DNA from: Promethearchaeia archaeon
Lineage (GTDB): Archaea > Asgardarchaeota > Lokiarchaeia > Sigyniarchaeales > SOKP01
DNA length: 61,474 nucleotides
Direction: 5' to 3'
Assembly: GCA_029856155.1 (NCBI GenBank)
Contig: JAHQWL010000011.1
Coordinates: forward strand, 1-61,474
The position numbers and the translations under genes were made by a program. Position 1 is the first letter of the stretch. The number at the start of each line of letters is the position of its first letter. Shown in pieces: positions 9,556-17,900 of this stretch. The notes under the pieces are model-generated. The model did not search any database and was not told the DNA's origin. It saw only the letters and a program-made list of their open reading frames with translations.

Positions 9556-10680
9556 ATGGAAAAATTAAAGGTTGGAATCATAGGTTGCGGAGTTATCTTT
9601 GATCTCAATATATTGGGTTATTTAAATCGTGATGATATCGAAATTACGTGTTTATGTGATAGTAAAAAAAGACATGTTAAAGAAAAGATTGAAAAATATA
9701 ATCTAGGGCCCGATGTGAGACAATACCAAGATTATAAAGAAATGCTTGATGTCGAACACATTGATATTCTCGAAATTTTATTACCTCACTATTTACATTG
9801 TGACGCGACACTTTATGCTGCTCAAAAAGATATTTTAGGAATAAGTCTACAAAAACCAATGGCAAACTCTATTAGAGACTGTGATAAAATGATTAATGCT
9901 TGCAAAAAGAATAATATAAAGCTAAAAATCTTTGAAAACTTCACTTTTTATCCGCCAATTATGAGAGCGAAGAAATTATTAGAAGAGGGAATTATTGGTG
10001 AAGTAAATTCAGTTCATATTAAAACACTAGAAGCAAGTAAAGGAGGTTGGGATATAACTACTACTACATGGATATGGAGGTTAGATCCAAAACTATGTGG
10101 AGGTGGATTAGAATGTGGATCACCGATTATATTTGACGATGGATTCCATAAATTTTGGTTAGCCTTGCACTTAACTGGGGCAAAAATTGAAAAAGTATAT
10201 TCATGGATCGACAGATTTAATAATTTGGATGTTCCTGCTTATATCATGTGGAAGTATGCACCTCCAAAGGACTCAGATTTTCTTGTGCCCACATACGGAA
10301 GTATGGAATATAATTATTCTCCTCATATGACTTTACCTAGTCCCTATTATTCTGAAGATGATTTTATATCTATTACTGGTTCAGAAGGGATTATGTGGAT
10401 AAATCAAGCAACAGCTGGAGGAAATATCATGTCCAAATCAGAAGTTTTTCCACCAATAGTTATCTTCCGAGATGGAAAATTGGAGACCATTTCAGATATG
10501 GAACGAGATTGGAAGTATGGATTTATAAATTCTACACACCATTTCATTGAAGCAATAAAAAATGATGAAGAACCAGTATTATCGGGTGAGGAAGGTAAAT
10601 ACACTACCCAATTTGCTTTAGCAGCTTTAAAATCATCTATGATTGGAAAAGAAATTAATCCAAGTGATATAAGAGAATAA
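9556..10680 (+). CDS. Gfo/Idh/MocA family NAD(P)-dependent oxidoreductase
   Basis: A 374-residue sugar-type dehydrogenase. The N-terminal Rossmann fold opens with KVGIIGCGVIFDLN (residues 5-18), a GxGxxx nucleotide site. The QKPMANS motif near residues 99-105 matches the family's EKP signature, with Gln in place of Glu and the Lys kept; this Lys is normally catalytic. The C-terminal half has the alpha/beta substrate domain with the FDDGFHKFWLALHL helix near 195, which supplies the usual His. Typical substrates are inositols or sugars. It converges on the membrane-protein gene at 10685 with only four bases between. The nearby sulfatase, epimerase and MFS genes suggest a carbohydrate role. Confidence 0.88.
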   Translation: MEKLKVGIIGCGVIFDLNILGYLNRDDIEITCLCDSKKRHVKEKIEKYNLGPDVRQYQDYKEMLDVEHIDILEILLPHYLHCDATLYAAQKDILGISLQKPMANSIRDCDKMINACKKNNIKLKIFENFTFYPPIMRAKKLLEEGIIGEVNSVHIKTLEASKGGWDITTTTWIWRLDPKLCGGGLECGSPIIFDDGFHKFWLALHLTGAKIEKVYSWIDRFNNLDVPAYIMWKYAPPKDSDFLVPTYGSMEYNYSPHMTLPSPYYSEDDFISITGSEGIMWINQATAGGNIMSKSEVFPPIVIFRDGKLETISDMERDWKYGFINSTHHFIEAIKNDEEPVLSGEEGKYTTQFALAALKSSMIGKEINPSDIRE

Positions 10681-10684
10681 TTAA

Positions 10685-11164
10685 TCATTGGTTTTTAGCC
10701 ATAGAATTTTCTGATTCTTTTTCACGATCTCTAATAAATTTCTTTACAGGACGATATATTAAATAATGCCCTTGTTGGTAAGTTTTCGTTCCATGCACAA
10801 CTTTTCCCACCTTCGAGCCAAAATAATACCAAAATAAATATGAAATGAGTAAAAAACCTACGATAATTTCCATACCAGATTGATGAGTAATTTGAAAATC
10901 AACTCCGAATAATATAAAAGAATTCCATAAAAAATATTTACCCGCTTCAATTGATGGGATATTTACCCACGGGAGGAAATTTAGCCATGACATATCAATG
11001 ACATTAAAATAAATTAAGCTATCAACAGTCCACAATATTAGTAGAAATGTTACTGCCAAAAAAACAATCCAGTCTTTATTTCGTTTACGTAAATATTTTC
11101 GATATAAATAGGAATTTATCCAGCCAACAACAAAACTAAGAATCAATCCTTCTAATAATCCCAT
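10685..11164 (-). CDS. Small membrane protein downstream of epimerase
   Basis: A 159-residue protein with about four hydrophobic helices (roughly residues 3-20, 30-50, 65-88, 103-122) and a basic C-terminus. The ATG directly abuts the stop of the epimerase gene, so they are translated from one message and probably work together. I see no enzyme motif and no family name. The helix spacing and the internal Trp-rich stretch suggest a lipid-embedded accessory protein. Confidence 0.65.
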   Translation of the reverse strand: MGLLEGLILSFVVGWINSYLYRKYLRKRNKDWIVFLAVTFLLILWTVDSLIYFNVIDMSWLNFLPWVNIPSIEAGKYFLWNSFILFGVDFQITHQSGMEIIVGFLLISYLFWYYFGSKVGKVVHGTKTYQQGHYLIYRPVKKFIRDREKESENSMAKNQ

Positions 11165-12295
11165 TTAGATTTCACTCTCCAACCAATTATTTTTTAGATA
11201 CCATTCAACAGTATCTTTAGTCGCGCTTTTATAATCTGGAAATTTAAATTTAAATCCTAAATCTTTAATTTTTTTATTAGAAAAGAGATATTGATGGGTG
11301 GTATACTCTGCCATGGATAAATCGATTGGGGGTCTTGAGTTTAGTTTTTTAGCTTTTTGATTTTTCCTTTTATTCAACCAGTAAAGAAATTTCGAGAAAA
11401 CTTTGTAAATTGGCCACCAAATAGGGAAATTAAAATAATCTACATTTAGTAAATCTGCTAGATATTCTAAGAAGTCTTCTTGAAAACATGTGTCTAAAAC
11501 GAGATTATATGCTTCGCCTATTGATTGACCATTTTCAGCTAAAAATATAGCCGATCTGACTAAATCTTCAACATGAATTAAAGGCATTGCTAAACGTTTC
11601 TTCTTAGGGTAGATATGAATACCAGGACCAAATCCTGATTTATTAACAATTTGCATTATATGAAAAACACCATAGATCTGATATGGCCCCATAATTGGTG
11701 CAGGTCTTATAATCGTGGCTTTTAATTTATGACTATTTATATATTCCTTTAAAACCAGTTCTTGTTCCATTTTACTTACACTATAATTATTAGGGGGATT
11801 ATAAGGCGCTGTTTCATCAGCAGGAACGGGGTAAACTTTCTTTTTTTTTTGATATTGTGGTTCTCCATAAACACCACAAGTACTCCAGTGAAAAAATCTT
11901 AGTATATTTAAATCTTGTTTTTTACATATAATTTCAAGCAAATTTTGTATACCTCCTACGTTTATTTTTCTTAAAAGATCTAAATCAGCAAAATAGTCAT
12001 ACAAGCTAGCCACATGGAAAACCATATCATATTGTTTGTCTTGAAATAAATTGATAAGTGTCTTCTTTTCAGTTAAATCAGCTGGGATAAATGAGATTCT
12101 TTCATTTTCTAATATTTCAGTCATATACTTAAATCTGCTACTAAAAATTGTCTCCTTAGCCATTAATTCATCTCTTCTATTTGAAGGTAAATCTGTAGCC
12201 ACTATATTCCATTCTGGTTTTGTTTCTAATATTTCTTTTATAAGAAATGTACCAGTATGACCTTTTGCACCATCAACTAATACTAATTTACTCAT
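11165..12295 (-). CDS. NAD-dependent epimerase/dehydratase (extended SDR, 3-beta-HSD-like)
   Basis: A 376-residue extended short-chain dehydrogenase. The nucleotide site near residues 5-16 reads LVDGAKGHTGTFL, a variant of GxxGxxG with Ala-Lys inserted. The catalytic pair YSVSK is at about 170-174 (Tyr and Lys three apart), preceded by STCGVYG, which holds the catalytic Ser/Thr. The NILRFFHWS strand and GPYQIYG stretch fit sugar-nucleotide or sterol-type SDRs. The last 60 residues are basic and contain a hydrophobic stretch near 295-310, so it may sit at the membrane with the small membrane protein encoded immediately downstream. The substrate is not known. Confidence 0.88.
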   Translation of the reverse strand: MSKLVLVDGAKGHTGTFLIKEILETKPEWNIVATDLPSNRRDELMAKETIFSSRFKYMTEILENERISFIPADLTEKKTLINLFQDKQYDMVFHVASLYDYFADLDLLRKINVGGIQNLLEIICKKQDLNILRFFHWSTCGVYGEPQYQKKKKVYPVPADETAPYNPPNNYSVSKMEQELVLKEYINSHKLKATIIRPAPIMGPYQIYGVFHIMQIVNKSGFGPGIHIYPKKKRLAMPLIHVEDLVRSAIFLAENGQSIGEAYNLVLDTCFQEDFLEYLADLLNVDYFNFPIWWPIYKVFSKFLYWLNKRKNQKAKKLNSRPPIDLSMAEYTTHQYLFSNKKIKDLGFKFKFPDYKSATKDTVEWYLKNNWLESEI

Positions 12296-12337
12296 TTTTA
12301 CAATTTTAAAAAATTAGTTTAATTATTTTTATTTTAT

Positions 12338-12796
12338 TTAAATATATACAACATATTCGCAAATATTATCACCTGCACCTATTGATTTTAACATCTCAAC
12401 GTGAAAAGGCTTTTTAAGCAAGGTTTTAAAAATTATTTTTACCCAACCTAAGGAGCAATAACAAAATGTACTATTTAAGTATACAATTTTATTTCTAACA
12501 AGGGGACATCCACATTCGTTGCATATTGATCTAATGATATTGTCTTTTAAATTCCATTGACCGCACCAAGGAATTTGATTATTGATTTTTTCAATAATCT
12601 CTTCAATACAAGTCGTTTCTTCAGAAATTTTTTCTGCAATTTCATAACTCCCTGCTATTGCACACGCTTCTCCACTTTTTTCCATTCTTCTCTTTTTTTT
12701 TGCTATACTTAATTCTTCTATACCGTTAATAATAGAATTTATAACTCTACTAGCCCTTTCTAATAACGCTTTCTTGCTGTTATATTTGTCTAACAT
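12338..12796 (-). CDS. Cysteine-rich DUF6144-like protein (ATC hydrolase-like tail)
   Basis: A 152-residue protein whose second half reads as a known type of small Cys-rich domain: ICNECGCPLVRN, FCYCSLGWVK and a closing SIGAGDNICEY motif near residues 138-148. This resembles the L-2-amino-thiazoline-4-carboxylic acid hydrolase-like group, where the end motif is similar to GxGDxxCxF. The N-terminal half is helical and charged. It lies 42 bases upstream of the epimerase gene on the same strand and could be the first gene of that unit. A second protein with the same closing motif is encoded at 17392. Family assignment is from memory of motif shape. Confidence 0.6.
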   Translation of the reverse strand: MLDKYNSKKALLERASRVINSIINGIEELSIAKKKRRMEKSGEACAIAGSYEIAEKISEETTCIEEIIEKINNQIPWCGQWNLKDNIIRSICNECGCPLVRNKIVYLNSTFCYCSLGWVKIIFKTLLKKPFHVEMLKSIGAGDNICEYVVYI

Positions 12797-12990
12797 AAAT
12801 TATTAAACCTCACTCTTAGAATCTAAAGCATTAATGATTATAACATTTGGTTTTTATCTATGAAGATTTTTATTTGTTGCCTTAATTATAAATAATTCAA
12901 AGAGTTAAAAAAATATACTTTCAAAATATAATTACAACTGAATTTTAGATATATTATCGTAATATTTGTAGATATAAGAAAATAATGGAA

Positions 12991-14346
12991 TTAGATTGGA
13001 TTAGAAATAATAGTTGGAATATTTTCTCCAGCTTCAGCCATTTTTCTTTTTAAAATACGAGATAATTCATTTCTAACTTCAAAATATTGAGCATCTTTTA
13101 CTAGATTTCTTTTTTCATGAGGATCATTTTCTAAATCATACAAAAATTCTTCATCATATTTATCAGCTCGGGAATATAAAATGCCATCTTTACTCGGCGC
13201 TTTTACCGAATATTTCCATTTTATTGTTCTAATTGCTCTTCCAACTTGGGTTTCACTAATCTGAATAAAAATCTCTTCTGGCCAATTATTCACAATATCA
13301 TTCACTAAGCCTTGTAAGGGTTGACCTTTCATATGATTAGGTACTTCAATTCCCCCGCATTTTAGCAATGTTGGTGGAATATCAATTAAACTAACAAGCT
13401 GAGAGATGCGTTTTCCACCCTCGAACCCTGGTCCTTTTATAATTAACGGAATCCTTATCGATGATTCATGGCAATCACGTTTGTATTCCCAAGTTCTAGT
13501 TCTAAAATGACAACCATGATCACTACAATAGAATATAATTGTATTCTCTTCAAGATCCATCTCTTTTAATTTGTTTAATATTCTTTTAACATTCTTATCT
13601 ATACTATTACAACAACCAAGATAATCAGGGTAATTTTCACGCCAATCTCCTTCAGTATTCACAAGATCTTTCGGAATAATGTAATTTTTAAATTTCTCTT
13701 TACTTCCATTTGGTCCTTGAAATATATTCAAATCATTCTGCTGATGTGGTTCAAGATAGGACAGAAACAAAAAAAAAGGCTTAGTTCCTCTTCTGGAGTC
13801 TAAATAATCGATTGTAAAATCAGTTAAACAATCAACTCGATAACCTTTAAATTCAACTTTTTTCATATTACCATTAAAAAGATAACCTTCATAAGCATGA
13901 GAGGTGAATTCAAGAAGATCAGAAGCAAGCCAATAATCTTTATACCCTCCTCTAAGTTCGAGAGGCACTGCTTTAGTCATATAATTCATTCTTTTTAAGG
14001 TATAATCTTTTGATCTGCCAACATTACTCGCGAGGTGCCATTTTCCAATGTAAGCGACATCATAACCCTTATTCGAAAAATAATAAGCTATATTATCCTT
14101 ACTTATAGGAAGGGCAATACCATTTCGATAACAAGTTGATTCCGTCGCATATAGCCCCGTCTGTATAATTGATCTTGCAGGTCCACATAATGGCTGATTT
14201 GTAAAGGCATGTTCAAAAATCACTCCTTCTTTAGCCATTTTATCTAAATTTGGAGTAACATCTAATTCTTGACCATAACATCCTAAAGTATCATATCTCT
14301 GCTGATCAGAAAATAAAAATATAATATTCGGTGGATCCACGCTCAA
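12991..14346 (-). CDS. Sulfatase (type I, formylglycine-dependent)
   Basis: A 451-residue arylsulfatase-type enzyme that hydrolyses sulfate esters. The metal-binding start is FLFSDQQRYDTLGCYG, with DQQ in place of the usual DDQ. The catalytic motif CGPARSIIQTG, near residues 54-64, is the C-x-P-x-R site whose Cys is matured to formylglycine. GKWHL near 100 and CSDHG near 275 supply further active-site residues. The protein has no signal peptide, so it probably acts in the cytoplasm on imported substrate. It is divergent from an MFS transporter with only 59 bases between, a natural uptake-plus-desulfation pair. I saw no formylglycine-generating enzyme in the window. Confidence 0.93.
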   Translation of the reverse strand: MSVDPPNIIFLFSDQQRYDTLGCYGQELDVTPNLDKMAKEGVIFEHAFTNQPLCGPARSIIQTGLYATESTCYRNGIALPISKDNIAYYFSNKGYDVAYIGKWHLASNVGRSKDYTLKRMNYMTKAVPLELRGGYKDYWLASDLLEFTSHAYEGYLFNGNMKKVEFKGYRVDCLTDFTIDYLDSRRGTKPFFLFLSYLEPHQQNDLNIFQGPNGSKEKFKNYIIPKDLVNTEGDWRENYPDYLGCCNSIDKNVKRILNKLKEMDLEENTIIFYCSDHGCHFRTRTWEYKRDCHESSIRIPLIIKGPGFEGGKRISQLVSLIDIPPTLLKCGGIEVPNHMKGQPLQGLVNDIVNNWPEEIFIQISETQVGRAIRTIKWKYSVKAPSKDGILYSRADKYDEEFLYDLENDPHEKRNLVKDAQYFEVRNELSRILKRKMAEAGENIPTIISNPI

Positions 14347-14405
14347 ATAAATGTTTAAAATGTAATAAGCTTTTATATACTTATTATTAGAAATTATGAT
14401 GTATC
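14347..14405. promoter_or_regulatory. Short divergent promoter between sulfatase and MFS transporter
   Basis: Only 59 bases separate two divergent start codons. The stretch is AT-rich with a TATA-like TTTTATATA near the middle and little room for leaders, so both transcripts are probably nearly leaderless and may be controlled by one site. Confidence 0.45.
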
Positions 14406-15674
14406 ATGTCAGTGAAAACTCAAATCGCACGACAAATCATCTTAAGCATAGCACTTTTTTCTCTTGCTGGTCAATTAGCTTGGGCTGTTGAAAATCAGTA
14501 CTATAACTTGTTCATGTATAATGTAATTACACCAGAACCTATTTATGTGTCGATTATGGTAGCACTTTCTACGATTGTGGGAACTATTGCGACCATAATC
14601 ATGGGAGCATTTAGTGATGTTAAAGGGAAGAGAAAACCTTTATTACTATATGGTTTCATTTTCTGGTCTATCACCACAGCTATTTTTCCCCTTAGTGCTG
14701 GATTTATAGGAATTAGTACTGAAGTAGCTATATTCATAGCAATATTATTTGATGCTATAATGACATTTTTCGGAGCAATGGCTCTCAATGCGGGATTAAA
14801 TGCCTATATTACTGATATGACTAATTTAGATAATCGCGGAAAAGTAACAAGTATAGCACAAATGATGGTCATGGTCGCATTATTAATTGTAAATGGCGTT
14901 GGTGGGATCTTGATAACGGCATTAGGTTATTATACTTTCTTTTTCATTGTCGGAGGACTTGTTCTTGTATTAGGGTTGATAGGTAATCTTCAAATACAAG
15001 AATCACCAGATCTAACTCCTTTAGAAATTAAGACTTTTTCGCAAATTCGAAAAACATTCCGAAAAGAAAATCTGAAAGAGTATAAAGACTTTTTTGTAGT
15101 CTTAATAGTAATTACCACATGGCAAATAGGTTTGAATATTTTTTACCCTTTTCTCATGATTTATTTACAGCATAATATTGGTTTTTCTATTCTCACAGCA
15201 TCAATTCTAATTTTTATTGCTCTATTGAGTTCGATCGTTCTTGCATACCCTTTAGGAATTCTTACTGATAAAATCGGAAGAAAAAGAATGACTTTTATTG
15301 CTGCTATTTTATTTGGGGTATCATTATTCACTTTTGGATTTTTTACTGATATCACTATGCTTCTTATTCTCGGAAGTATTTGGGCTACATTTTATTTGGG
15401 AATATCCATTTCAACATTTTCATGGGCAAAAGATTTATATCCTGAAGAAAATAGGGGCGAATTTAGCGGTTATTGGAATCTTTTTTCAGGTACCATTCCT
15501 ATGGTAATCGGTCCTTTAATTGGTGGATGGTTAGCTACAGCTTTTGGGATTTACAAACTAATAGAAGGTAATTGGGGGTATGTACCTACTTCTTTAATTT
15601 TCTTTGTAAGTGGAATCGTGATTTTATTAACAATTATTCCATTATACTTTGCTAAAGAGGCTAGTATTGATTAA
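14406..15674 (+). CDS. Major facilitator superfamily transporter
   Basis: A 422-residue membrane carrier with about 12 helices in two six-helix halves. The conserved loop 2-3 motif is present as GAFSDVKGKRKPLL near residues 70-83, and its second-half copy as GILTDKIGRKRM near 282-293. These D-x-x-G-[KR]-[KR] motifs are the MFS hallmark. The neighbouring sulfatase suggests sulfated or related sugars as cargo, but the specificity cannot be read. The short spacing to the sulfatase start argues for co-regulation. Confidence 0.9.
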   Translation: MSVKTQIARQIILSIALFSLAGQLAWAVENQYYNLFMYNVITPEPIYVSIMVALSTIVGTIATIIMGAFSDVKGKRKPLLLYGFIFWSITTAIFPLSAGFIGISTEVAIFIAILFDAIMTFFGAMALNAGLNAYITDMTNLDNRGKVTSIAQMMVMVALLIVNGVGGILITALGYYTFFFIVGGLVLVLGLIGNLQIQESPDLTPLEIKTFSQIRKTFRKENLKEYKDFFVVLIVITTWQIGLNIFYPFLMIYLQHNIGFSILTASILIFIALLSSIVLAYPLGILTDKIGRKRMTFIAAILFGVSLFTFGFFTDITMLLILGSIWATFYLGISISTFSWAKDLYPEENRGEFSGYWNLFSGTIPMVIGPLIGGWLATAFGIYKLIEGNWGYVPTSLIFFVSGIVILLTIIPLYFAKEASID

Positions 15675-15899
15675 TATCTCCCAAAATATCATATCTCTTA
15701 TGCTATGATAATATTAAATTTATATTATAACCCAAAGGAGAACAATCTTATTAATTTTTTAAATACTCATAAAAATTTATTCTTAGGGATTCTGGGATAT
15801 ATTATGGTCGTATTATACTGATATATTATATTGTCAAATTTTGTAAAGTATAACAAAACCAATAAGTTTTGAATATTAAAAGGGGTTTTATAAAAAAAA

Positions 15900-16058
15900 A
15901 TGAAATTAATAACATGTCATATTCCCGAAGCGTATCTAAGTGGAATAGAAGAACTAGTTAACATGAACCTTTATCCCAATCGCTCAGAAGTAATTCGTGT
16001 TGCTATACGTGATTTGCTGAAAACTGAACTCAGTTCGCTTTTGAGAAAACCGGAATAA
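15900..16058 (+). CDS. Ribbon-helix-helix (CopG/Arc-type) mini-regulator
   Basis: A 52-residue ORF starting at an ATG after a poly-A run. It begins with a short beta strand (MKLITCHIPEAYL), then a helix (SGIEELVNM), the turn LYPNRSEVIRVAIRDLL and a short tail. The strand followed by xxxxSEVIRxAIRxLL is the ribbon-helix-helix pattern of CopG and NikR-like DNA-binding dimers. No toxin or other partner gene lies next to it; the closest gene is a ZIP metal transporter on the opposite strand, which may be a target. The length is typical for stand-alone RHH proteins in archaea. Confidence 0.75.
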   Translation: MKLITCHIPEAYLSGIEELVNMNLYPNRSEVIRVAIRDLLKTELSSLLRKPE

Positions 16059-16176
16059 TTAACTATTTTTTTCTCATTTCTTTTTCATATTCTTTGGGAT
16101 TAGAGTTTAAGAGAGAAATTTTTATAATAATCTAAAAAGAATATTCGATTTGCATTTCACCTAGCTTACAGATAAT

Positions 16177-17010
16177 TCATAAAATTGCCAGACTAACAGC
16201 CATGATAAACATCCCAGTAATAATTCCTATTATTGAGTAATGTTCTTTAGCTAATGAACGGGACATTGGTAGTAATTCATCTAACGAAATATAAACCATT
16301 ATTCCTCCAACTGCTCCTAACAAGGCGTTTAACACAAAATCGTTGATAAAGGGAAAAAGGATTAACCATGTTAATATAGCCCCTAAAGGTTCACTCATCC
16401 CTGAGATAAAAGACCATTTAAAAGCCTTTTTTTTATTTAATGTACAGGCATAAATTGGCACCGCTACAGCAATTCCTTCTGGTATATTATGTAAAGCTAT
16501 AGCTACAGCTAATAAAATTCCAAGGTGAACATCTGTTAAAGCACCGATAAAGGTTGCCATTCCTTCTGGGAAATTATGAATAAATACTCCAAAAAATATA
16601 AAGATAGATGTCTTTACTAAGTTATTATTACTTTTTTCACCACGATGAAGAGGACGACTACGATGACGATGTCCATAATGTAAATGTGGTTTACATTCTC
16701 CGCTATTATTTATTAAAATTTCAATTGAATCCTCAAACTCATATTCATGGGAAACTACTACATCAATTATAAACATAATTATCATTCCTATAAAGAACAT
16801 CAAAATTCCCATTAAAAAACCGATTGCTTTTATGCTATCTTGCAGAAGTTCCACAAATGAAATTAAAATCATAACCCCCGCAGAAAATCCCATAATAAAA
16901 GAAAGTACCTTTGGGTCGGGTCTTTTCATAAAAATCGCGATAAAACTACCAATAGAAGTTGACAATCCTGCAATTAAACTTAATAATAATGCAAGAATAA
17001 TGTTTTCCAT
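16177..17010 (-). CDS. zupT: ZIP family metal transporter
   Basis: A 277-residue carrier for Zn(II) or other divalent metals. Eight helices are expected. The signature HNFPEGMATF (near residue 145) and HNIPEGIAVAVP (near 177) are the helix IV and V metal-site motifs with His, Asn, Pro and Glu. A His-rich cytoplasmic loop (HLHYGHRHRSRPLHRGEK, around residues 108-125) lies between helices III and IV, as in many ZIP proteins. The single gene may be controlled by the RHH mini-protein encoded on the other strand at 15900, which is only a guess from position. The gene symbol is given by similarity to ZupT/GufA-type proteins. Confidence 0.92.
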   Translation of the reverse strand: MENIILALLLSLIAGLSTSIGSFIAIFMKRPDPKVLSFIMGFSAGVMILISFVELLQDSIKAIGFLMGILMFFIGMIIMFIIDVVVSHEYEFEDSIEILINNSGECKPHLHYGHRHRSRPLHRGEKSNNNLVKTSIFIFFGVFIHNFPEGMATFIGALTDVHLGILLAVAIALHNIPEGIAVAVPIYACTLNKKKAFKWSFISGMSEPLGAILTWLILFPFINDFVLNALLGAVGGIMVYISLDELLPMSRSLAKEHYSIIGIITGMFIMAVSLAIL

Positions 17011-17391
17011 ATTTAAGATCCTATTAAGTTATAAATCTGAATGATTATTTGAGTTTATTTGATGACATATTTTAATAATATCCCATGATACTGTTAATAT
17101 ATAACAATGTTGTCGAAACATTTACAATTAAAAAATTTAATTATTTAGTCTTATCTAAATAATTAAAAAATATCTACCTATTTAAGGATTTTGAGATTGT
17201 TAACAGAAGAAAATAAAATGATTTAACTATATTTTATTAATAATTTTCAAGGGTTTTTATAAAAAATTAGAGAAATATGAAATAATGCTTATTTATAAGA
17301 TCTAAATAAAAGTCGTATTTTGTTTATGATTATATATAATATGATATCTTTTTCTTTATTAATATTATTAAGATAAATTAGGGGTTGTCGA
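17011..17391. other. Intergenic region without recognised gene
   Basis: A divergent 381-base AT-rich gap. No frame with a credible start and useful length is present on either strand. TATA-like stretches at about 17325-17345 probably serve the plus-strand gene. Just before 17392 an AGGGG (17378-17383 region) is a likely ribosome site. Confidence 0.45.
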
Positions 17392-17886
17392 TTGAGAAAA
17401 GTAACTGATGCCGATAAATTGTTTTATTTCGAAAAGAACTTCTTTACCATGGATGGTGTGTGGATGCTAGAAACTGAAAAAGAAATAGGCTGGGACATTG
17501 CTCTAAAAATAGATAAAGCGGTTTGGATTAGACTCATGAGAATTATTTTTAGAAGGATAAAGAAATATCTGAAGATTGAATCAAACACTTTAGGTGATTT
17601 AATTGATATAATCACTTTTAGATGGTCTATAGAAGGATGGAAATATAAAGTTAATAGGATTTCTGCCTCAGAAGTGATTATTGATATAAATGAGTGTCCC
17701 TATAAAGCGATAATGGATAGAAATTCAGAACGACAAGAAAAAATTCCATTAATTTGCAATAATATGTGTATTCCTTTTTATAAAGCAGCTTTTGAAGAAT
17801 TTAATCCAAAAATTAAATTTGAACGAAATAAAGCAATGGGTTTAGGAGACAATAAGTGCGATTTTTGTTTTAAATTAATAGATTAA
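17392..17886 (+). CDS. DUF6125-like protein (ATC hydrolase-like)
   Basis: A 164-residue protein starting at TTG, supported by an AGGGG about eight bases upstream. The opening FTMDGVWMLETEKEIGWDIALKID resembles the small family that begins MDGLWFL...EK..G...A...D (DUF6125). The end, ERNKAMGLGDNKCDFCF, is the GxGDxxCxF motif shared with L-2-amino-thiazoline-4-carboxylic acid hydrolase-like proteins and with the protein at 12338. Four central cysteines (ECP, ICNNMC) may form a metal site. A methyltransferase gene converges 14 bases after its stop. The reaction is unknown. Confidence 0.65.
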   Translation: MRKVTDADKLFYFEKNFFTMDGVWMLETEKEIGWDIALKIDKAVWIRLMRIIFRRIKKYLKIESNTLGDLIDIITFRWSIEGWKYKVNRISASEVIIDINECPYKAIMDRNSERQEKIPLICNNMCIPFYKAAFEEFNPKIKFERNKAMGLGDNKCDFCFKLID

Positions 17887-17900
17887 TAATCACTTAAATG

